Of a stretch of DNA of 64,000 nt, positions 42,530-51,757 are shown piece by piece (the stretch's first letter is position 1; each line of letters starts with the position of its first letter). Position numbers and translations under genes: made by a program. The notes under the pieces are model-generated. The model did not search any database, was not told the origin of the DNA, and worked only from the letters and a program-made list of their open reading frames with translations. This DNA comes from DASYAE01 sp036501535 (GTDB lineage Bacteria > Actinomycetota > Actinomycetes > Streptomycetales > Catenulisporaceae): positions 1 through 64,000 of the forward strand of contig DASYAE010000202.1 in the NCBI GenBank assembly GCA_036501535.1, given 5' to 3'.

Positions 42530-43567
42530 GTGAACGAGTTCCAGCCCTCTCCCCCCTTGCCCGTACCGTCCGCGGACGCGGCGCATCAGCCGCCCGACCG
42601 GAACCTGGCCCTCGAGCTGGTCCGGGTGACCGAGGCGGCGGCGATGGCGGCCGGCCGCTGGGTCGGGCGCGGCGACAAGATCGGCGCGGACGGCGCGGCC
42701 GTGGAGGCGATGCGCCACCTGATCAACACCGTCTCCATGGACGGCGTGGTGGTGATCGGCGAGGGCGAGAAGGACCACGCGCCGATGCTGTTCAACGGCG
42801 AGCAGGTGGGCAACGGCACCGGGCCGGAGTGCGACGTGGCGGTCGATCCGGTCGACGGCACGACGCTCACCGCCAAGGGCATGCCCAACGCGATCGCGGT
42901 GATCGCCCTCGCCGAGCGCGGCGCCATGTACGACCCCTCGGCGGTCTTCTACATGCAGAAGCTGGTCACCGGCCCGGAGGCGGCCGGGATGGTCGACATC
43001 GAGGCGCCGGTCACGCACAACGTGCAGGCGGTCGCGCGGGCGAAGAGGTCCGCGCCGTCCGAGGTGACCGTGGTCATCCTGGACCGGCCCCGGCACGAGG
43101 AACTGGCGCGCGAGGTGCGCGAGACCGGCGCCCGGATCAAGTTCATCTCCGACGGCGACGTGGCCGGCGCGATCATGGCGGTGCGGCCGGACACCGGCGT
43201 GGACCTGCTGCTCGGCGTCGGCGGGACGCCGGAGGGCATCATCACGGCCTGCGCGATGAAATGCCTCGGCGGGGTGATGCAGGGCAAGCTGTGGCCGCGC
43301 GACGACTCCGAGCGGGAGCGAGCGCTGGCCGCCGGGCACGACCTGGACCGCGTGCTGACCGCGGACGACCTGGTCACCGGGGAGAACGCGTTCGTGGCGA
43401 TCACCGGGGTCACCGACGGCGAGCTGGTCCGCGGGGTTCGCTATCGCTCCGGCGGCGTGCTGACCTCCTCGCTGGTGATGCGCTCGCGCAGCGGCACCGT
43501 CCGGCGGATCGAGTCCGAGCACCAGCTCTCGAAGCTGCGCACCTATTCCGGCATCGACTACGGCTGA
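42530..43567 (+). CDS. glpX: Class II fructose-1,6-bisphosphatase GlpX
   Basis: A 345-residue metal-dependent phosphatase that forms fructose-6-phosphate in gluconeogenesis. The family motifs are GEGEKDHAPMLFNGE and DVAVDPVDGTTLTAKG (metal ligands), with GGTPEGIITACAMKCLGG as the C-terminal signature. The GTG at 42530 was preferred because AAGGA lies 10 bases before it; a GTG at 42509 would add 7 residues. It is the only FBPase in the window and pairs with pckG further on in gluconeogenesis. Confidence 0.94.
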   Translation: MNEFQPSPPLPVPSADAAHQPPDRNLALELVRVTEAAAMAAGRWVGRGDKIGADGAAVEAMRHLINTVSMDGVVVIGEGEKDHAPMLFNGEQVGNGTGPECDVAVDPVDGTTLTAKGMPNAIAVIALAERGAMYDPSAVFYMQKLVTGPEAAGMVDIEAPVTHNVQAVARAKRSAPSEVTVVILDRPRHEELAREVRETGARIKFISDGDVAGAIMAVRPDTGVDLLLGVGGTPEGIITACAMKCLGGVMQGKLWPRDDSERERALAAGHDLDRVLTADDLVTGENAFVAITGVTDGELVRGVRYRSGGVLTSSLVMRSRSGTVRRIESEHQLSKLRTYSGIDYG

Positions 43568-43771
43568 TCGGCGGCCGGTGTGACGGACGCGGCCGATGGT
43601 ACGTCTGAGGCGATGTCACAGTCGGCCGCGTTCCGGTGTTTCACCACCTCGGCGCCCGAAATCTGTCAGCCATTCAGCCGCGGACCGCGGATTGGCGGGC
43701 TGACCCGGTGGTACCTCTCGGGGTGAGGCGTATGAGGTGCGCCACCGGTTGCGGCACAACGGAGGCGGTCG

Positions 43772-45814
43772 ATGTCCGAGCAGCGCGCAGATGCCGGGTC
43801 CACCGCGAATGACCCGGCCGCCGGGCAGCCGCCGATCGAGGAGAGCGCGGCGCAGGTCCGGCTGGTATTCGCCGGCGTGATGCTGGCGATGTTCCTGGCC
43901 GCGCTGGACCAGACGATCGTGGCCACCGCGCTGCCGACCATCGTCGGCGACCTCGGCGGCGCGTCCCACCTGTCGTGGGTGGTGACGGCCTACATGCTGG
44001 CCTCGACCGCGACCACGCCGCTGTGGGGCAAGCTCGGCGACCTGTTCGGCCGCAAGGCGCTGTTCCAGATCTGCATCGTGATCTTCCTGGCCGGCTCGGC
44101 GCTGTGCGGCCAGTCGCACTCGATGACCGAGCTGATCGCCTTCCGCGCGCTGCAGGGCATCGGCGGCGGCGGGCTGATGGTGCTGGCCATGGCGTTGATC
44201 GCGGACGTGGTGCCGCCGCGGGACCGGGGCCGGTACCAGGGCCTGATCGGGGCGGTCTTCGGCGTCGCGTCGGTGCTCGGCCCGCTGCTCGGCGGCTTCC
44301 TGGTGGACAACCTGAGCTGGCGCTGGGTTTTCTACGTCAACCTGCCGGTCGGCGTGGTGGCGCTGGCCGTCGTCGCCATCGCGCTGCGCAGCCACTCCCC
44401 CGGCGTCCGGCCGAAGATCGACTACGCCGGCACCGTGCTGCTGGCCGGGGCGTCGACCTGCCTGGTGCTGATCACCAGCCTCGGCGGCACCACCTGGGCC
44501 TGGAACTCCGGCCAGATCTGGGGCTGCGCGGCCGGCGCGGCCGTGCTGATCGTGGCGTTCATCACGGTCGAGCAGCGGGTGCCCGAGCCGGTGCTGCCGC
44601 TGCGGCTGTTCCGCAACCCGGTGTTCTCGATGTGCTCGGGCATCGGCTTCGTGGTCGGCCTGACCATGTTCGGCTCGCTGTCCTTCATCCCGCTGTTCAT
44701 GCAGGTGGTCAACGGGGTCTCGCCGACCGGCTCGGGGCTGCGGCTGCTGCCGCTGATGGCCGGGCTGCTGGTCGCCTCGATCGGCACCGGACAGCTGATC
44801 AGCAAGTTCGGCCGGTACAAGATCTTCCCGATCGTGGGCACCCTGTTCATGGCGGCCGGCCTGGCGCTGCTCTCCCGGGTCTCCGACACGACCGGGTACG
44901 GGGTGTTCTCGGCGGACCTGGTGGTCTTCGGCATCGGGCTCGGCCTGACCATGCAGGTGCTGATCATCGCGGTGCAGAACTCGGTCGACTACGCGGACCT
45001 GGGCACGGCGACCTCGGGCGCGACCTACTTCCGCTCGATCGGCGGCTCGTTCGGCGCCTCGATCTTCGGCACCATCCTGGACAACCGGCTCACCACCAAC
45101 GTCAGCCACGGGCTCGCCGCCGGGACGCTGTCGCCGAGTTTCCCGGTCGCCCGGATCCTGGCCGATCCGACCGCGGTACACCAGCTGCCGCACGACCTGG
45201 CCCAGCCGTTCCTGCACATCTACGCGATCTCCATGCAGCGGGTGTTCCTCGTCGCGGTGCCGATCGCACTGCTGGCGTTCGTGCTCGCGCTGTTCCTGCG
45301 CGAGGTGCCGCTGCGGGAGGCGACCCGGGCGTCGGCGCCGGGCGAGACGGCCGGCCTGCCGACCTTCCGCACCTCGCTGGGCGAGATCGAGGCCGCGCTG
45401 ACCAGGCTGAGCAGCAAGAAGAACCTGGAGCAGCGCTACCAGGCGGTGATCGAGCGGGCCGGCGCGGACATCACCTTCGGGCAGGCGTACACGCTGTTCC
45501 GGCTGAATCAGGCCGGGCCGATCACCCCGGAGGCGGCGGCGAAGCGGATCGGCATCCCACTCGACATCGTGCGCCACAAGATGGACCTGGTGGTCGAGCG
45601 CGGATTCGCCCAACACGACGACCAGGGCACGATCTCGCTGACCGCGCGCGGCACCCAGATGGTCGACCAGCTGTGCTCGGCCCGCGAGGAGATACTGCGC
45701 GAGCAGCTGGCCGGCTGGTCGCCCGAGCAGCACGAGGACCTGCTGACGATGCTGCGACTCCTCGCCGACAACTCGCTCGACATGCCTTCGATCCAGGGCG
45801 CGATGGCCGGCTGA
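43772..45814 (+). CDS. DHA2-type drug efflux MFS transporter fused to a MarR-like domain
   Basis: A 680-residue protein. Residues 1-508 are a 14-helix MFS transporter of the EmrB/QacA group: LDQTIVATALPTIVGDL, the motif-A-like GKLGDLFGRK, RALQGIGGGGLMVLA and GPLLGGFLVD. Residues about 530-675 form a winged-helix domain like MarR: ITFGQAYTLFRLNQAG, ITPEAAAKRIGIPLDIVRHKMDLVVERG, then TISLTARGTQMVDQL. It should export drug-like compounds by proton antiport, with a regulator-like domain in the cytoplasm. No separate regulator gene is adjacent. The ATG lies at the start of a clear transporter N-terminus. Substrate unknown. Confidence 0.9.
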   Translation: MSEQRADAGSTANDPAAGQPPIEESAAQVRLVFAGVMLAMFLAALDQTIVATALPTIVGDLGGASHLSWVVTAYMLASTATTPLWGKLGDLFGRKALFQICIVIFLAGSALCGQSHSMTELIAFRALQGIGGGGLMVLAMALIADVVPPRDRGRYQGLIGAVFGVASVLGPLLGGFLVDNLSWRWVFYVNLPVGVVALAVVAIALRSHSPGVRPKIDYAGTVLLAGASTCLVLITSLGGTTWAWNSGQIWGCAAGAAVLIVAFITVEQRVPEPVLPLRLFRNPVFSMCSGIGFVVGLTMFGSLSFIPLFMQVVNGVSPTGSGLRLLPLMAGLLVASIGTGQLISKFGRYKIFPIVGTLFMAAGLALLSRVSDTTGYGVFSADLVVFGIGLGLTMQVLIIAVQNSVDYADLGTATSGATYFRSIGGSFGASIFGTILDNRLTTNVSHGLAAGTLSPSFPVARILADPTAVHQLPHDLAQPFLHIYAISMQRVFLVAVPIALLAFVLALFLREVPLREATRASAPGETAGLPTFRTSLGEIEAALTRLSSKKNLEQRYQAVIERAGADITFGQAYTLFRLNQAGPITPEAAAKRIGIPLDIVRHKMDLVVERGFAQHDDQGTISLTARGTQMVDQLCSAREEILREQLAGWSPEQHEDLLTMLRLLADNSLDMPSIQGAMAG

Positions 45815-45870
45815 ACGCCGCGAGGGCGTTCGCAGCCGACGCTCCGTCAGGCGCTGCATCAGGCACTGCG

Positions 45871-46314
45871 TCAGCCTTCTTCGGGGAACAGCTCCCGGAA
45901 GGCGTCGGACCACGGCGCCGGCCGGCCGGTCGCCGGATCGACCCGCACCACGGTGCGGGTGCCGCGGGCATGCTCGACCTCTGCTGAAGAGGCGCCGGCC
46001 GCGCCGGTTTCGGATTGGCAGCGGAAGCCGAACATCGCGCTCGTGGCGCCGAGCCGCTCCATCCACAGCTCGACCGTGAGCTCGCCGAGCTCGCGGGTGA
46101 ACGGCCGGACGAACTCGATGGCGTACTGCCTGACCAGGAAGTGCAGGTCGGCCGGGTCCGCGGCGCTCTGGACCGAGGCGAAGAAGAGGCTGACCGCGCG
46201 CTCGACGTGAATGGCGTACCGGGCGTTGTGCAGCACGCCGAGCTTGTCGAACTCGTCGAACCAGACGGTGCAGCGGTTGACCACCAGCGGCTTCTCGGCC
46301 GGCGGCCGGCTCAC
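45871..46314 (-). CDS. Acyl-CoA thioesterase, hotdog fold (4HBT family)
   Basis: A 147-residue hotdog-fold protein. VWFDEFDKLGVLHNARYAIHVERA is the typical 4HBT active-site strand and helix (Asp in the DEFDKLGVLHN stretch), and FLVRQYAIEFVRPFTREL follows. It probably hydrolyses an acyl-CoA. The GTG start at 46314 overlaps the stop of the upstream DUF1707 gene by two bases (GTGA), so the two are translationally coupled. Confidence 0.85.
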   Translation of the reverse strand: MSRPPAEKPLVVNRCTVWFDEFDKLGVLHNARYAIHVERAVSLFFASVQSAADPADLHFLVRQYAIEFVRPFTRELGELTVELWMERLGATSAMFGFRCQSETGAAGASSAEVEHARGTRTVVRVDPATGRPAPWSDAFRELFPEEG

Positions 46315-46955
46315 AGCCGGAACCGCAGCCGCTTGCGCTTGGGCCGCTTCGACTCGACGCTGCCGAACAGCGCGGTCCCGAGCACCCGGATCACCGGGGT
46401 CTCGGGGGTGAACTCCACCTCGCCCACCGACGCCCTGCGCGCGCCGAACAGCGCGGTGCCCTGGTCGTGCACGATCACCCCGTCCGGCACCCGCAGCACC
46501 ACCTCGCCGAACAGGGCGTTCGCCGTGATGGTGATCTCCCGCTGCTCCAGCACCGCCTCGGAGAGGTCCAGCTCGACCGTGCCGAACAGCGCCCGCACGT
46601 GCAGCCCGTTGCGCACCAGCCACCGCCCCGTGCGCTTCGCCTCGCTGAACACGGCGACCACCGTGTCCCCGCTGGCGCCGAGCGACGCCAGGTCGGTCGC
46701 CCCCGATCCCGTCCCCGCCGGCCGCTCGGCCGTCGGGGAGAACTCGACCGGCAGGTCGGCGACCAGCGGCCGCAGCTCGTCCATCGTGCGCGAGGCATAC
46801 GCGAACTCGACCCGCTCGGAATGCTCGTCCGCGCTCAGCCGCCCTTCCGAATAGGCCTTCCCGAGCAGCTGCACGACGTGCTCGCGATCGGCGTCGGAGG
46901 CGCGCAACGCCGGTGGCCGGTCATTCGGTTCCCGCGACGGGGTCGATGAGCTCAT
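46311..46955 (-). CDS. DUF1707 plus LiaF-like C-terminal domain protein
   Basis: A 214-residue protein. An N-terminal DUF1707 domain (about residues 15-70: LRASDADREHVVQLLGKAYSEGRLSADEHSERVEFAYASRT) is followed by a beta-rich LiaF-like C-terminal domain (about 105-205: RALFGTVELDLSE, NALFGEVVLRVPDGV, TALFGSVESKRP) with three repeated ALFG units. No membrane helix is seen, unusual for LiaF relatives. It is coupled to the thioesterase. The repeats at 47047-47096 lie in its promoter region. Confidence 0.85.
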   Translation of the reverse strand: MSSSTPSREPNDRPPALRASDADREHVVQLLGKAYSEGRLSADEHSERVEFAYASRTMDELRPLVADLPVEFSPTAERPAGTGSGATDLASLGASGDTVVAVFSEAKRTGRWLVRNGLHVRALFGTVELDLSEAVLEQREITITANALFGEVVLRVPDGVIVHDQGTALFGARRASVGEVEFTPETPVIRVLGTALFGSVESKRPKRKRLRFRL

Positions 46956-47046
46956 GTCGTACAAAATACTGGGGCCGGGCCGTTACGCGGACTCCCCGTC
47001 GGCTGATGCCCGTCAGCCCGGTGCGAAGCAGGCCGCGGCATGTCGA

Positions 47047-47096
47047 GATGACTACTTCAACTAGTCATTTCAGCGCTCGGATGACTACTTAAACTA
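47047..47096. promoter_or_regulatory. Two GATGACTACTT-AACTA repeats, candidate operator
   Basis: Two 17-base direct repeats (47047-47063 and 47080-47096) differing at one base, 33 bases apart. The first also forms an inverted repeat: ATGACTA, seven-base spacer, TAGTCAT. The TAGTT-AA core resembles MarR-type operators. It lies about 90 to 140 bases upstream of the DUF1707 gene. Confidence 0.5.
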
Positions 47097-47124
47097 AACA
47101 TCGCGTCACGCGCCGGCCCGAGCG

Positions 47125-47823
47125 TCACTCCAGGTTGGCCTCGACGTTGTGCATCGCCTCGCGTACGGCCCACTGCCGGTCGCCGGCGCGCAGTGCGGCG
47201 AGCAGGGTGTGGTGGCCGAGCCTCAAGTACGGATCCTGCGTCGGCAGGGCGGCGATCCGGTGCAGCACCGAGGAGAGCGCGTCGGCCATCTCCATGTACA
47301 TCTCCAGCAGCATCGGGTTGTGCGCCGCCGCGACGACCGCCTGATGGAACGCCACGTCGGCGCGCACCCACGGCTCGCCCCAGCTCAGGTCCCAGCCGGC
47401 GGAGCCGCGGGCGAGGTCGGCGGCCTCGTCGCGGGCGGTCAGGGCCGCGGCGCAGGCGTCGAGGTCGTCCTGGGTGCAGCGGACCGCGGCGAGGCGGGCG
47501 GCCTCGACCTCGAGGGCGCGGCGGACCTCCTGGACGTGCAGGTCGCTGGACAGGGCGATCTGTCGGCGCAGCGCCCCGGCCAGCTCGCTGTTGGCCCGCA
47601 CGTAGGTGCCGTCGCCCTGGCGCACCTCGAGCAGGCCGGCGTGGGCCAGCGCTTTCACCGCCTCGCGCAGCGTGCCGCGGCCGACCTGGAGCCGCTCGAT
47701 CAGCTCGGACTCCGGCGGTATGCGCCGGCCGACCGGCCACGCGCCGCCGACGATGCGGGTGCGCAGCTGCTCGATGACTTCGTCCACGAGCGATCCGCGG
47801 CGTACTCCGGCCAGCTCGGTCAT
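47125..47823 (-). CDS. GntR-family regulator, FadR type (FCD domain)
   Basis: A 232-residue repressor-type protein. N-terminal winged helix (about 8-75): VDEVIEQLRTRIVGG, RIPPESELIERLQVGRGTLREAVKAL, LLEVRQGDGTYV. C-terminal FCD helical domain (about 95-225) with the metal/ligand-binding HQAVVAAAHNPML and LGHHTLLAALRAGD. The ATG at 47823 is 5 bases after the MFS stop, so it is co-transcribed with that transporter and probably regulates it. Ligand not predictable. Confidence 0.9.
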   Translation of the reverse strand: MTELAGVRRGSLVDEVIEQLRTRIVGGAWPVGRRIPPESELIERLQVGRGTLREAVKALAHAGLLEVRQGDGTYVRANSELAGALRRQIALSSDLHVQEVRRALEVEAARLAAVRCTQDDLDACAAALTARDEAADLARGSAGWDLSWGEPWVRADVAFHQAVVAAAHNPMLLEMYMEMADALSSVLHRIAALPTQDPYLRLGHHTLLAALRAGDRQWAVREAMHNVEANLE

Positions 47824-47827
47824 CGGC

Positions 47828-49198
47828 TCACCCCTCCAGTTCCAGCGTTCCGCGCCGCCCCGAGGCGACGTACAGGCCGACCATCCCCTGGCAGACCGCG
47901 ACGCCCGCCATGGCGAACATCGGGGCGGTCCACGAGCCGGCCGCGTCGTGCAGCATCCCGGCGCCGAACGGTGCCGCGGCTGCGCCAAGGTATCCGATGG
48001 ACTGGCTGAACGTGGAGAGGGCGGCCGCCCCGGCCGCGGTGGTTCCGCGCAGCCCGATCAGGGCGAGGACCAGCTGGAAGGTGTTCATGCCGATCGCGGC
48101 GAGCACGACCCAGATCCAGGCGAGCGAACCCGGGGCGGCGGCCAGGCCGAGGAACGCGGCGATGGTCGCCGCCGTCAGGACGCTGACGAGCAGCCGCTGG
48201 TCCCGGGTCCGGCCGGCCAGCACCGGCACGAGAAACGACACGGGCAGGCCGAGGAAGAAGACCGCGGAGAGCATCACGCCGGACTCGGCCGGGCTGCGCC
48301 CGGATGCTTCGAGCACTGAGGGCAGGTAGCCCATGATCACGTAGGCGGCGGCGGACTGCAGCCCGAAGAGCGCGGCGGTCGCCCAGGCGATCCTCGACCG
48401 CGCCAGCGTGCGCAGGGGGTTGCGCGGCGGGAGGGCCGCAGGAGTCATGGCTGCGGCGGCGCGCTCTCGCCGGTCCTGCGCGTGCGCGGCCCGTCGGCCG
48501 TGCGCGGCGAGCCAGACCAGCAGCGCCACGATGCCCGGCAGCGCCCAGAACGCCAGGCCGCGCTCCGGCGAGCCGAGCATGTTCGCGATCGGCACGGCGA
48601 CCAGCGCGGAGAGCGCGGCGCCGCCGGACAGCGCGCTGCCGTAGAGGCCGGTGACCATGCCGATGCGGTGCGGGAAGTACTCGCGGGTGACAGCGGGTAG
48701 CAACACATTGCTGAGCGCGATGCCGAGTCCGGTCACCACCGAGCCGATCATCAGCGCGGGCTGCGCAGGTATCCCGCGCAGCGCCGAGCCGAGGATGATC
48801 GCGATCATCGAGGCGGTCAGCACCCGGTCCAGCCCGAACCGGCGGGCCAGGGTCGAGCCGGCCAGGCCGCCGACCGCGAAGGCCAGGGTCCAGACCGTGG
48901 TCAGGAACGAGGTCGAGGCCGCCCCGAGGTGCAGCGCCGAGCCGAGCGAGGTGAGCAGGGTGCCGGTCGCCGAGACGGCGAGCCGCAGGTTGAGCGCGAT
49001 GAGCACGATGCCGACGAGGATCAGCAGCGAGCCGCGAACCGGCGACGGAGACGGCGACGGCTTGGCCGATACGGGGCTCTGACTGTGTGTCTGGTCGCTC
49101 TGGTCGCCCGCCTGACCCGGCTGGATCGGCCTGGCTGATCCGGGGGCAGCACTCGCGCTGTCCGCAGAAGTGTTGAGTCCGCCCTGAGCCCCGGTCAC
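47828..49198 (-). CDS. MFS transporter (CynX/NimT group)
   Basis: A 456-residue transporter with about 12 membrane helices after a disordered Gln/Ser/Pro-rich N-terminus (1-57). ALNLRLAVSATGTLLTSLG and LLPAVTREYFPHRIGMVTGLYGSALSGGAA are typical of the cyanate/nitroimidazole-transporter-like group. Substrate unknown. It heads a two-gene operon with the GntR regulator. The GTG start has no strong Shine-Dalgarno, and a near-palindrome lies just ahead of it. Confidence 0.87.
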   Translation of the reverse strand: MTGAQGGLNTSADSASAAPGSARPIQPGQAGDQSDQTHSQSPVSAKPSPSPSPVRGSLLILVGIVLIALNLRLAVSATGTLLTSLGSALHLGAASTSFLTTVWTLAFAVGGLAGSTLARRFGLDRVLTASMIAIILGSALRGIPAQPALMIGSVVTGLGIALSNVLLPAVTREYFPHRIGMVTGLYGSALSGGAALSALVAVPIANMLGSPERGLAFWALPGIVALLVWLAAHGRRAAHAQDRRERAAAAMTPAALPPRNPLRTLARSRIAWATAALFGLQSAAAYVIMGYLPSVLEASGRSPAESGVMLSAVFFLGLPVSFLVPVLAGRTRDQRLLVSVLTAATIAAFLGLAAAPGSLAWIWVVLAAIGMNTFQLVLALIGLRGTTAAGAAALSTFSQSIGYLGAAAAPFGAGMLHDAAGSWTAPMFAMAGVAVCQGMVGLYVASGRRGTLELEG

Positions 49199-49207
49199 GG
49201 ACGGATG

Positions 49208-49221
49208 ATAATACGTATGAT
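49208..49221. promoter_or_regulatory. Near-palindrome before the MFS-GntR operon
   Basis: ATAATACGTATGAT, palindromic but for one mismatched pair, 10 bases upstream of the MFS start codon in an unusually AT-rich spot. It is well placed for autorepression by the GntR protein; this is inferred. Confidence 0.45.
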
Positions 49222-49377
49222 GTCTAATCGAAAAACGCGTCGCCTGGTCGCACCGTGGCCAAGGCCACGCCTGGAGCGGCGCAGTGCCGCGGCGCAGCAG
49301 GCATAGGCTTCCGTTTGTGCCGACAGAAGATCGTGCACGGCTGACGCTGGATGAGGTCGCGGTCGAGGAGGCCCGTA

Positions 49378-51027
49378 ATGCCCGAGTTCGCCTATTCGGA
49401 TCTGCTGCCGATCGGCCCGGACCAGACCGAGTACCGGCAGCTCACCGCTGACGGCGTCGCCACGGTCGAGGCCGCCGGACGGACCTTCCTGCAAGTCGAG
49501 CCCGAAGCGCTGCGGCTGCTGACCGCCGAGGCCATGCACGACATCGCGCACTATCTGCGCCCGGCGCATCTGACCCAGCTCTCCTCGATCATGAACGACG
49601 GGCAGGCCTCGCCGAACGACCGCTTCGTCGCGCTGGACCTGCTGAAGAACGCGAACATCGCGGCCGGCGGCATCCTGCCGATGTGCCAGGACACCGGCAC
49701 CGCGATCGTGATGGGCAAGCGCGGCCAGAACGTGCTGACCGACGGGAACGACGAGGAGCACATCGCCCGCGGCGTGTACGACGCCTACACGAAGCTCAAC
49801 CTGCGCTACTCCCAGATGGCCCCGCTGAACATGTGGGAGGAGAAGAACACCGGCTCGAACCTGCCGGCCCAGATCGAGCTCTACGCGGCCGCCGGCGACG
49901 CGTACAAGTTCCTGTTCATGGCCAAGGGCGGCGGCTCGGCGAACAAGTCGTTCCTGTACCAGGAGACCAAGGCGGTGCTGAACCCCGCCTCGATGCTGCG
50001 GTTCCTGGAGGAGAAGATCCGCTCGCTGGGCACGTCCGCCTGCCCGCCGTACCACCTGGCGATCGTGGTCGGCGGCACCTCGGCCGAGTTCGCGCTGAAG
50101 ACCGCGAAGTACGCCTCGGCCAAGTACCTCGACGCGCTGCCGACGCAGGGCTCGATGACCGCGCACGGCTTCCGCGACCCGGAGCTGGAGGCCGAGGTGC
50201 TGGAGCTGACCCGGCACATCGGGATCGGCGCGCAGTTCGGCGGCAAGTACTTCTGCCACGACGTGCGGGTGGTCCGGCTGCCGCGGCACGGCGCCTCCTG
50301 CCCGGTCGCCATCGCAGTGTCCTGCTCCGCAGATCGGCAGGCGCTGGCGAAGATCACCGCGCAGGGCGTGTTCCTGGAGCGGCTGGAGACCGACCCGGCG
50401 CGCTACCTGCCGGAGACCACTGACGAACACCTCGATGACGACGTCGTTCGGGTCGACCTGAACCGGCCGATGGCCGACGTGCTCGCGGAGCTGTCGAAGT
50501 ACCCTGTCAAAACCCGGCTCTCGCTGTCCGGAACGCTGGTCGTCGCCCGGGACATCGCGCACGCCAAGCTCAAGGAGCTGCTGGACTCCGGGCAGCCGCT
50601 CCCGCAGTACATGAAGGACCACCCGGTCTACTACGCCGGCCCGGCGAAGACCCCGGAGGGCTACGCGTCAGGCTCCTTCGGCCCGACCACGGCCGGCCGG
50701 ATGGACTCCTACGTGGACCGGTTCCAGGAGGCCGGCGGCTCGTTCGTGATGCTGGCCAAGGGGAACCGGTCCAAGCAGGTGACTCAGGCCTGCGAGAAGC
50801 ACGGCGGCTTCTACCTCGGCTCGATCGGCGGGCCGGCCGCGCGGCTGGCCCAGGACTGCATCAAGCACGTCGAAGTGCTCGACTACGCGGAGCTGGGCAT
50901 GGAGGCGGTCTGGCGGATCGAGGTCGAGGACTTCCCGGCCTTCGTCGTGGTCGACGACAAGGGCAACGACTTCTTCACCGACCCCTCCGGCGACAAGCCG
51001 CTGCTGTCCATCGGCACCCGCCGCTAG
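49378..51027 (+). CDS. Class I fumarate hydratase
   Basis: A 549-residue iron-sulfur fumarase, interconverting fumarate and malate in the TCA cycle. ILPMCQDTGTAIVMGKRG holds the first cluster cysteine; the N-terminal alpha domain is about 25-330 and the C-terminal beta-type swivelling domain about 350-545 (TTAGRMDSYVDRFQEAGGSFVMLAKGN). GGSANKSFLYQE and SACPPYHLAIVVGGTSAE are family motifs. The ATG at 49378 follows GGAGG by 7 bases. It is oxygen-sensitive in principle. It is transcribed away from the MFS-GntR operon. Confidence 0.94.
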   Translation: MPEFAYSDLLPIGPDQTEYRQLTADGVATVEAAGRTFLQVEPEALRLLTAEAMHDIAHYLRPAHLTQLSSIMNDGQASPNDRFVALDLLKNANIAAGGILPMCQDTGTAIVMGKRGQNVLTDGNDEEHIARGVYDAYTKLNLRYSQMAPLNMWEEKNTGSNLPAQIELYAAAGDAYKFLFMAKGGGSANKSFLYQETKAVLNPASMLRFLEEKIRSLGTSACPPYHLAIVVGGTSAEFALKTAKYASAKYLDALPTQGSMTAHGFRDPELEAEVLELTRHIGIGAQFGGKYFCHDVRVVRLPRHGASCPVAIAVSCSADRQALAKITAQGVFLERLETDPARYLPETTDEHLDDDVVRVDLNRPMADVLAELSKYPVKTRLSLSGTLVVARDIAHAKLKELLDSGQPLPQYMKDHPVYYAGPAKTPEGYASGSFGPTTAGRMDSYVDRFQEAGGSFVMLAKGNRSKQVTQACEKHGGFYLGSIGGPAARLAQDCIKHVEVLDYAELGMEAVWRIEVEDFPAFVVVDDKGNDFFTDPSGDKPLLSIGTRR

Positions 51028-51091
51028 GCGGACGCCGATAGACCGCCGCCGGAGGGGTCATCAAACTCCTGACAGGCCAGACCGGCCGCGC

Positions 51092-51757
51092 TCAGTACCA
51101 GCCGTGCGACTCCCAGAAGGCCTGCGCCGCGTCCGGGGAGCCGTAGCTGCCGTCCATGTACGCCAGCGCCCACTTGATCTGGGTCACCGGGTCGGTCAGG
51201 TAGTCCGAGCCGTAGGGCGCCATCTTGATGGCCGGCAGGGCCTGGCCGAGGCCGTACGCGCCGCTGGACGGGTTCTCCGCGGTCACGTTCCAGCTGGATT
51301 CGTGGTCGATGATCCAGTCGAAGGCGTCGAGTTGGTCGCCCGGCACGATCATCGCAGCGTCCTGCTGCGGGCTCAGCCCGGCGTACGGGCCCGGGTCGGG
51401 CGAGTCGGGGGACGCGGCGGAGGTGGCCGCGGTCGCCGACGCGGTCTGCAGCGGCTGTTCCGAGGCCGGCGCGGCATCGCGGCCGGCCGACTCGGATGCG
51501 GGTGCTGATGTGCTCGGATGCTCCGAGGGCTTCACCGCGGGTATGGCGACGGACTGCGCGGAAGCCGCCGCGCCGGCGTACGTCGACGACCCGTCAGAAC
51601 CGGTCGTCGTGCTGCTCGCCGCGGCGTTGACGGGCGGCGTGGAGCCGACGGTCGATGCGAAGACGCCGCCGGCGACGGCGGCCGCGACGAGGCTGGATGC
51701 TGCAACCCTGTGGCCGCGCACGGCGCGAAAGGGCAGGGATTGGTGGAGCTTGGGCAC
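51092..51757 (-). CDS. Secreted lysozyme-like transglycosylase (SLT/Rpf-like)
   Basis: A 221-residue secreted protein. Signal peptide at about 1-47 (ending VNAAAS), a Ser/Ala/Pro/Glu-rich linker (48-130), and a compact C-terminal domain (about 135-221) with FDWIIDHESSWNVTAENPSSGAYGLGQALP, the general-acid Glu and the SGAYGLGQ motif of soluble lytic transglycosylases, ending ALAYMDGSYGSPDAAQAFWESHGWY. It probably cleaves peptidoglycan. The GTG start follows GGAAGG. A long leader with a Crp-like site lies upstream. Confidence 0.87.
   Translation of the reverse strand: MPKLHQSLPFRAVRGHRVAASSLVAAAVAGGVFASTVGSTPPVNAAASSTTTGSDGSSTYAGAAASAQSVAIPAVKPSEHPSTSAPASESAGRDAAPASEQPLQTASATAATSAASPDSPDPGPYAGLSPQQDAAMIVPGDQLDAFDWIIDHESSWNVTAENPSSGAYGLGQALPAIKMAPYGSDYLTDPVTQIKWALAYMDGSYGSPDAAQAFWESHGWY

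Noticed and set aside
45838..45874. Three 12-base GCxCTGCxTCAG units after the efflux-pump gene
   Set aside because: Degenerate and partly within the end of the thioesterase reading frame; too weak to claim as an element.
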